A stretch of DNA of 64,000 nt from Zoogloea ramigera (lineage in GTDB: Bacteria > Pseudomonadota > Gammaproteobacteria > Burkholderiales > Rhodocyclaceae), in contig NZ_BJNV01000006.1 in assembly GCF_006539865.1 (NCBI RefSeq), forward strand, positions 124,001 through 188,000. Direction: 5' to 3'. Shown here in pieces: positions 58,535 through 64,000 of this stretch (the first letter of the stretch is position 1; every line of letters begins with the position of its first letter). A program made the position numbers and the translations under genes. The notes beneath the pieces are model-generated. The model was not told where the DNA came from, did no database searches, and was given only the letters and a program-made list of their open reading frames with translations.

Positions 58535-59971
58535 ATGAGCAACCTGCAGCGTTTTTACATCGGCGGCCAGTGGGTAGACCCCGCCGCCCCGGCCTTCCGC
58601 GACGTCATCAACCCCGCCACCGAGGCAGCGGCCGGCAGCGTCGCGATGGGCTCGGCGGCCGACGTCGAGCGCGCCGTGGCTGCCGCGCGGGCCGCCTTTC
58701 CGGCCTTCGCCGCCACCACCCGCGAGGAGCGTCTCGACCTCTTCGCGCGCATCGGCGTGGCCTACAAGAAGCGCTACGACGACATGGCCCAGGCCATCTG
58801 CACCGAGATGGGCGCGCCGCTGAAGGCGCTGGCGGGCAGCGGCCAGGCGGGTTCCGGGCTGTTCCACTTCCGCGCCGCTGCCACGGCGCTGCAGGATTTC
58901 GTCTTCGAGAAACCCCAGGGCGGCACCCGCATCCTGCGCGAGCCGATCGGCGTGTGCGGGCTGATCACGCCCTGGAACTGGCCCGCCAATCAGATGGCCT
59001 GCAAGGTGGCGCCGGCCCTCGCGGCGGGCTGCACGATGGTCCTCAAGCCCAGCGAGCTGGCGCCGCTCTCCGGCATCATCCTGGCCGAGATCCTCCACGA
59101 GGCCGGCGTGCCGGCGGGCGTCTTCAACCTGGTGAACGGCGACGGTGCCGGAGTCGGCGCGCCGCTCACCACCCACCCGGACGTGGACATGCTGTCCTTC
59201 ACCGGCTCGACCCGCGCCGGCCAGCTGGTGATGCGGGCCGCCGCCGACGGCATCAAGAAGGTCGCCCTGGAGCTCGGCGGCAAGTCGGCCAACATCATCC
59301 TCGACGATGCCGATTTCACCCGCGCGGTCACCCAGGGCGTGATGACGCTGATGCTCAACAGCGGCCAGAACTGCAACGCGCCGTCGCGGATGCTGGTGCC
59401 CGCCGGGCGGCTCGACGAGGTCGAAGCCCTGGCCGTGGCGGCGCTCGCCCGGGTCCGGGTCGGCGACCCGCTCGATGCGGCCACCACCATGGGGCCGCTG
59501 GCCAACGGGGCCCAGTTCGAGCGCGTGCAGCGCCTCATCGAGGCCGGCGTCGCCGAAGGCGCCAAGCTGCTGGCGGGCGGGCCGGGGCGGCCGGAGGGCA
59601 TCGCCCGCGGCTTCTTCGCGCGGCCGACGATCTTCAGCCAGGTGAAGAATTCGATGACCATTGCCCGGGAGGAGATCTTCGGGCCGGTGCTGTCCATCCT
59701 GCCCTACCGGGACGAGGACGACGCCGTCGCCATCGCCAACGACTCACCCTACGGCCTGTCGGGCTACGTGAGCTCCGCCGACCCGGCCCGCGCCCGCGCG
59801 GTGGCTCGCCGCCTGCGCACCGGCAATGTGCACATCAACGGCGCGCCGATCGACATGGCGGCGCCCTTCGGTGGTTACAAGCAGTCCGGCCTCGGCCGCG
59901 AGTGGGGCGCCTGGGGCATCGACGAGTTCCTCGAGGTGAAGGCCATGCTCGGCTACGGTGAGGGCGACTGA
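58535..59971 (+). CDS. Aldehyde dehydrogenase family protein
   Basis: A 478-residue NAD(P)-dependent aldehyde dehydrogenase. Catalytic Cys280 lies in SGQNCNAPSRM, the general-base Glu246 in LELGGKS, with TPWNWPANQ for cofactor binding and EEIFGPVLSI near the C-terminus. The ATG at 58535 follows GGAGGAG; the ATG at 58520 is part of that ribosome binding site. Substrate unknown; it could act after the PQQ alcohol dehydrogenase, but the genes are 19 kb apart. Confidence 0.93.
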   Translation: MSNLQRFYIGGQWVDPAAPAFRDVINPATEAAAGSVAMGSAADVERAVAAARAAFPAFAATTREERLDLFARIGVAYKKRYDDMAQAICTEMGAPLKALAGSGQAGSGLFHFRAAATALQDFVFEKPQGGTRILREPIGVCGLITPWNWPANQMACKVAPALAAGCTMVLKPSELAPLSGIILAEILHEAGVPAGVFNLVNGDGAGVGAPLTTHPDVDMLSFTGSTRAGQLVMRAAADGIKKVALELGGKSANIILDDADFTRAVTQGVMTLMLNSGQNCNAPSRMLVPAGRLDEVEALAVAALARVRVGDPLDAATTMGPLANGAQFERVQRLIEAGVAEGAKLLAGGPGRPEGIARGFFARPTIFSQVKNSMTIAREEIFGPVLSILPYRDEDDAVAIANDSPYGLSGYVSSADPARARAVARRLRTGNVHINGAPIDMAAPFGGYKQSGLGREWGAWGIDEFLEVKAMLGYGEGD

Positions 59972-60238
59972 GCCAAGGGGGGGGGATCTCCTGCCCGAAC
60001 GGGCTGCTTGCCCCGGCGTGGTGCCTCGTCAGCACGCCGGACGCCTGTCCGTGCGGTCAGGTGAAATTCGCAGCAGAGGCGGGTTCTGGTATTGAATTCA
60101 ACTGGTTTGTCGGAGGTTTTTACAGTTAAAAGTCTGGCTTCCGCCAAGCGCTTGAATCTTAAAAACTTTGTTTTCGGTGTATTTTTTGCTTGCATTTCCC
60201 GTGCAAAGCCAATCGGCTTCGCTATCAGGGAGTCAGTC

Positions 60239-60982
60239 ATGAAAACATCGATTTGCAGTATCGCCATTGCTGGGGTCATGTCGGGATTGATCGGGACGGT
60301 TCAGGCCGGGGTCATCGATCCGACCCAGCCGGTCGAGGGGCAAAGCCAGCTGGCGCTGTCCGAGCAGTGGTGGCAGTGGGCGCTGGGGATTCCTGCGGCT
60401 TCCAGCCCCCTGACCGACGTCGACGGCAGCCGTGCCAACCTCAACAATGCCGGGAGCGTCTTCTTCCTGGCGGGGGGCGGTGGAAACGTCTCGCGCACCA
60501 TCGAAGTCCCCGCCGGCAAGCCCCTTTTCTTTCCGATTCTCAACATAGCCTACGTTTTTACCCCGGAGACTGGTGAGGCTTGTGACGGCGTGGCAAATCC
60601 GGTCGCCTGCGCGTTGTCCTTCATCCCCCTGAGCGGGGTCACGAACCTCCACGCCACCCTCAACGGCCAGAACCTCCTTACTTATCCGAGCTACCGGCAG
60701 ACCAGCACAGCGCTGTCCTCGGTGAACCTGCCCGCCGACACTTTCTGGTCTGGCCTGAATACGGGTGCCCACGACTTCGTGACGGACGGCTACTGGGTGG
60801 CATTGGAGCCCCTCGATCGGGGAAGCTATACCCTCGCGTTCGGTGGCGAAAGTGTGTGGGGCGCACTGGAGGTGGTGGATGTGCTCCGCGTTCCGGAACC
60901 GAGTTCGCTGCTGCTCACCCTTTGCGCCCTGGCTCCGCTCGCCGCCCAGTGGCGTAGGCGGGCCTGCGAGGCGGGTGCCTGA
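60239..60982 (+). CDS. PEP-CTERM domain exported protein
   Basis: A 247-residue secreted protein with a signal peptide (ICSIAIAGVMSGLIGTVQA) and a C-terminal PEP-CTERM sorting signal: VPEPSSLLL, a hydrophobic segment (TLCALAPLAAQW) and RRR. In this system an exosortase cleaves the tail, usually in bacteria making exopolysaccharide. The body has SEQWWQWALGIPAAS and one possible disulfide (EACDGVANPVACA). Function unknown. AGGGAG precedes the ATG. The upstream 267 bases are AT-rich. No exosortase gene is in the window. Confidence 0.85.
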   Translation: MKTSICSIAIAGVMSGLIGTVQAGVIDPTQPVEGQSQLALSEQWWQWALGIPAASSPLTDVDGSRANLNNAGSVFFLAGGGGNVSRTIEVPAGKPLFFPILNIAYVFTPETGEACDGVANPVACALSFIPLSGVTNLHATLNGQNLLTYPSYRQTSTALSSVNLPADTFWSGLNTGAHDFVTDGYWVALEPLDRGSYTLAFGGESVWGALEVVDVLRVPEPSSLLLTLCALAPLAAQWRRRACEAGA

Positions 60983-61356
60983 CAGGGCGCCTCCGGCCCT
61001 GGCCACGCAGGCAGGGCCGCATCCGACCTGGCAGGTGGCCCGACAGCCGCCTGCCCCTGCCGCAAGTCCATTAGCCCGTCACCGAGCCGGCGCATGTCTA
61101 CGGCTGCCCGCCGCCTGGCGTCTTGCTTGCCGGTGTCGGCGGCGGCGCAGCGCACCACCGCCGGCGCGTGGGCCGGTTCAGTCTCACAATAGGCACGCAG
61201 TTGGCGCCGTGCCTGTCCAGGCGCTTCGTGCCCGGGTGTTCAGATCCCTCAAGTAAGCGCCGGCCGCTGACGTTACCCGTTCATCCCTGCGCAAAGCCGC
61301 TCCTGCGGATGTGGCGGCCTTTGCTCCCAAGCTCAACCCGCGCGCGAGGTGCCCGA
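60983..61356. other. Gene-free gap between PEP-CTERM and HD-GYP genes
   Basis: 374 bases with no convincing gene. One inverted repeat, AGGCACG/CGTGCCT at 61191-61214, may be a weak structure. Promoters for the HD-GYP gene must lie here but no consensus was recognised. Confidence 0.45.
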
Positions 61357-62595
61357 ATGACGCTCAATGTGGATCTTCGCCAGGTGATCCATGCCCTGGC
61401 CGATGCGCTCGACCTGGTCGGCGTGGACGACGTGGCCCACGGCAAGCGGGTCGGCGTGATGGCCGCCGAGTGCGGGCGGGTCGAGGGCCTGGGCGCGGAC
61501 GAAGTCGCCTTTCTCTTCGAGCTCGGGATGCTCCACGACATCGGCGTGTCGTCCACCCGCGTCCATGGCCACCTGGTCGAGAGCTTCGACTGGAGCGGCG
61601 CCCAGACCCACTGCCAGGTGGGCTACGAGCGGGTGAGGGGGTTTGCGCCGCTCGAGGCGATGGCCCTGCCCATCCTCTACCACCACACCCGCTGGGATGT
61701 GCTGCAGAATCTTCCGTTGCCGGCCCGCGTCAAGCGCCAGGCCAACCTGATCTATCTGGTGGATCGGGTGGACGCCCTGGCGGCGCCCCACTACGGCGAC
61801 AAGGCGCTGCTGCTGTTCACCGAAGAGATCCGCGCCCGGATCGCCGAGCACGCCGGCAGCTACTTTGCGCCGGAGCTGGTTGAGATCTTCCTCGAGGCCT
61901 CCCGGGCCGAGGCCTTCTGGCTGATGCTCGAACCCCGCTCCCTCGAAGCGCTGCGGCCGCAGGGCGTCGACGGCATGTTCGCCGCGACGCCCGACGAGCT
62001 GTACCGGCTGGGCGAGATCTTCGCGCGCATCGTCGACGCCAAGAGCCCCTTCACCGCCGAGCATTCGGTCGGCGTCGCCCGGCTGGCCCGCTACTTGGGC
62101 GAGCGCCTCGGCCTCGAGGCCGGGCACGTCGGCCGACTCGAGATTGCCGCGCTGCTGCACGACCTGGGCAAGCTGCGGGTGCCCGACGAGATCCTCGACA
62201 AGCCGGGCCGGCTGGACGCCCGCGAGCGCAAGATCATCAACGCCCACAGCTTCGAAACCTTCCGCATCCTGCGCGGCATCCGGGGCTTCGAGGAGATCGC
62301 CCTGTGGGCCGCCTGCCATCACGAAGAGCCCGACGGCAGCGGCTACCCCTTCCACCTCGACGCCGCCGCGACGCCCCTCGAGGCGCGCATCCTGCGCGTC
62401 GCCGACATCTTTCAGGCGATGGTGCAAGAGCGCCCCTACCGGCAGGGGATGGACGACGCGGCGGTGGCGCGCTTCATGGGCGAGCTGGTGGCGGCGGGCC
62501 GCTGCGAGGCCCGGCTCGTCGATGCCCTGCTGGCCGACCTTCCCGCCGCGCGGCGCCAGGCCTGCGGAGCCGGTGTGCCCGCACCGCAGCCCTGA
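61357..62595 (+). CDS. Two-HD protein with C-terminal HD-GYP domain (c-di-GMP phosphodiesterase candidate)
   Basis: A 412-residue cytoplasmic protein. An N-terminal HD-like domain has MLHDIG (His60-Asp61) and YHHTRWD. The C-terminal domain has LLHDLGKLRVP (His268-Asp269), then CHHEEPDGSGYPF with GYP at 329-331, the HD-GYP signature of enzymes that hydrolyse cyclic di-GMP. HD-GYP proteins with a second upstream HD domain and no receiver or PAS domain are less usual. There is no signal input domain that I recognise. Convergent with the Kef-type gene. Confidence 0.9.
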   Translation: MTLNVDLRQVIHALADALDLVGVDDVAHGKRVGVMAAECGRVEGLGADEVAFLFELGMLHDIGVSSTRVHGHLVESFDWSGAQTHCQVGYERVRGFAPLEAMALPILYHHTRWDVLQNLPLPARVKRQANLIYLVDRVDALAAPHYGDKALLLFTEEIRARIAEHAGSYFAPELVEIFLEASRAEAFWLMLEPRSLEALRPQGVDGMFAATPDELYRLGEIFARIVDAKSPFTAEHSVGVARLARYLGERLGLEAGHVGRLEIAALLHDLGKLRVPDEILDKPGRLDARERKIINAHSFETFRILRGIRGFEEIALWAACHHEEPDGSGYPFHLDAAATPLEARILRVADIFQAMVQERPYRQGMDDAAVARFMGELVAAGRCEARLVDALLADLPAARRQACGAGVPAPQP

Positions 62596-62600
62596 AGCTT

Positions 62601-62690
62601 TGCGGACTTCTCAAGGAAGCGCAGGGCCGTCCCAGGTTTCCTTGAACCCCCTCGGGGGGCGGGCTGGGCAAAGCCCAGCCCTGGGGGCGC
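62601..62690 (-). repeat. Dispersed intergenic repeat, family R1 copy C
   Basis: Read on the minus strand it starts directly after the antiporter stop with GCGCCCCCAGGGCTGGGCTT. A perfect hairpin GGGCTGGGC-AAA-GCCCAGCCC follows, and it ends with GGCCCTGCGCTTCCTTGAGA. Same layout as copies A and B. Confidence 0.75.
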
Positions 62691-64000
62691 TCAGCTACCG
62701 GTGGGCGCCGGGCGCAGCATCCGGCTGGTCACGTAGCCGCACATGCCGCGGGCGAGCTCCTCCTCGCCCACGAACACCTCGCCGAGCTTCTCGCCACGCA
62801 GCAGGGCTGCGCCGTCTTCGGTGTCACTGCGCAGCACGATCTCGATGTCGGGGTTCAGCTTGCGGGCGATGTCCACCATCTGCCGGCTGGCCAGCGCGTC
62901 GGGGGTGGTCACCACCAGCATCGCGGCGCGGGTGATGTGGGCCTGGACCAGCACGATCGGGTCGGACGCATCGCCCGACACCGCGGCGCGCCCGGCGGCC
63001 CGCAGCTTCTCCACCACCTCGCGGTTGCTGTCGGCGACGATGCACGGGACATGCCGCTCGGCGAGGGCCGCCGCGATGTGCTGTCCGACCTGCCCGTAGC
63101 CCACCAGCACCACCTGGCCGGTGAGCAGCTTGCGGTCGGTGGACATCGGCAGTGCGGCCAGCGGGTCGTCCCGCAGATCGAGCCGGCGCGCCCACGCCGA
63201 GTGCGCCCGGGCCCAGGCCTGGGCCGGCTCGATGGCCGTGAACAGCAGCGAGTTGAGGGCGATCGAGATCAGCGCGCCGGCCAGGATCAGGCTCTGCCCG
63301 GCGGGCGTCAGCAGGCCCAGGCTCACCCCCAGCCCGGCCAGGATGAACGAGAACTCGCCGATCTGGGCCAGGCTGGCGCCCACCGTCAGCGCCGTGTTGA
63401 GGGGGTAGCGGAAGGCCAGCACCAGCGCGATCGCGGCGACGGTCTTGCCCACCAGGATCACCGCCAGCACCGCCGCCACCTTGCCCGGCGAGCTGACCAG
63501 GATCGTCGGGTCGAAGAGCATGCCCACCGACACGAAGAACAGCACCGAAAAGGCGTCCCGCAGCGGCAGGGATTCATCCGCCGCGCGGTGGCTGAACTCG
63601 GATTCGCGCATCATCATCCCGGCAAAGAAGGCGCCCAGCGCGAAGGACACATCGAAGAGGATCGCCGCGCCATAGGCCACGCCCACCGCGGCTGCCACCA
63701 CGCACAGGGTGAACAGCTCCCGCGAGCCGCTCTTCGCCACCAGCCACAGCAGCCGCGGAAAGGCCCGGCGGCCGCCGATCAGCATCAGCGCGATGAAGGC
63801 GCTCACCTTGGCCAGGGTCAGGCCGACGGTGAGGGCCAGCCCACCGAACTCGGCCGTCGCGGCGCTGGACTTGGCGCCCAGCACCGGCGCCAGCGCCGGC
63901 AGCAGCACCAGCACCAGCACCATCGCCAGGTCTTCCACCACCAGCCAGCCCACCGCGATGCGGCCGTTGGTGGATTCGAGGTTGCCCCGCGCCTCCAGGG
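62691..64000 (-). CDS. Kef/YbaL-type monovalent cation:proton antiporter, 5' partial
   Basis: CPA2-family inner-membrane antiporter cut by the window end; the frame is open to base 64000, and the GTG at 63953 is not a real start. Visible are about nine membrane helices (LTVGLTLAKVSAFIALML, LFTLCVVAAAVGVAYGAAIL and others) with the GAFFAGMMMRESEF motif. A C-terminal TrkA-N/RCK domain follows, beginning VVLVGYGQVGQHIAAAL, that senses nucleotide. This layout matches YbaL/KefB/KefC. Glutathione gating is not shown by sequence. Confidence 0.9.
   Translation of the reverse strand, partial: LEARGNLESTNGRIAVGWLVVEDLAMVLVLVLLPALAPVLGAKSSAATAEFGGLALTVGLTLAKVSAFIALMLIGGRRAFPRLLWLVAKSGSRELFTLCVVAAAVGVAYGAAILFDVSFALGAFFAGMMMRESEFSHRAADESLPLRDAFSVLFFVSVGMLFDPTILVSSPGKVAAVLAVILVGKTVAAIALVLAFRYPLNTALTVGASLAQIGEFSFILAGLGVSLGLLTPAGQSLILAGALISIALNSLLFTAIEPAQAWARAHSAWARRLDLRDDPLAALPMSTDRKLLTGQVVLVGYGQVGQHIAAALAERHVPCIVADSNREVVEKLRAAGRAAVSGDASDPIVLVQAHITRAAMLVVTTPDALASRQMVDIARKLNPDIEIVLRSDTEDGAALLRGEKLGEVFVGEEELARGMCGYVTSRMLRPAPTGS

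Overview
The window is GC-rich, densely coded chromosomal DNA from a betaproteobacterium. Gene content suggests a member of the Rhodocyclales (Azoarcus, Thauera or Aromatoleum-like). This rests on family recognition only: LivM-LivG fusion, BphD-like hydrolase, complete gsp cluster, Fnr-HemN pair, PedF-type cytochrome, smpB/ratA/ratB block, PEP-CTERM protein. No rRNA, tRNA, CRISPR array, transposase or phage gene was recognised. Both ends cut through genes.

Layout. 1-4 kb (+): branched-chain/aromatic-acid ABC transporter (livMG fusion, livF), a hemerythrin-like protein and a meta-cleavage-type C-C hydrolase. 4.2-6.3 kb: DUF192 protein, a Rid-family protein lacking the usual Arg, and a transaldolase. 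6.4-17.5 kb (-): complete type II secretion operon gspC to gspN, mostly with 4-base stop/start overlaps. 17.7-22.4 kb: a TruC-like pseudouridine synthase, an AAC(3)-like/methyltransferase pair, and a SpecificRecomb-family membrane protein. 22.6-31 kb is an oxygen/redox/metal block: degenerate chemoreceptor-tip protein plus ODP di-iron protein, SirB2, Fnr, hemN (with an Fnr box upstream), SafE-like protein, CopA, CopZ, pyrophosphatase. 31.1-35.2 kb (-): a two-gene operon of a caspase-like CHAT protein and a ComEC-type metallo-beta-lactamase protein, the best candidate here for an undescribed conflict system. 35.7-40.9 kb: two-component pair divergent from a PQQ alcohol dehydrogenase, an exported pentapeptide-repeat protein and a PedF-like cytochrome c. 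40.9-49 kb: HI0933-type flavoprotein, giant DUF748 protein, pterin dehydratase, TPR-like protein, smpB, ratA, ratB. 49-55.3 kb: DUF4124 protein, guaB, an orphan ABC ATPase, and secF/secD/yajC. 55.5-64 kb: an unknown small protein, UvrD helicase, aldehyde dehydrogenase, PEP-CTERM protein, a double-HD (HD-GYP) protein and a partial Kef-type antiporter.

Several short dispersed repeat families sit between genes. One has entered the 5' end of gspH and is apparently translated; another supplies the stop codon of the pseudouridine synthase gene. All function calls are from sequence reading alone; no database search was run.
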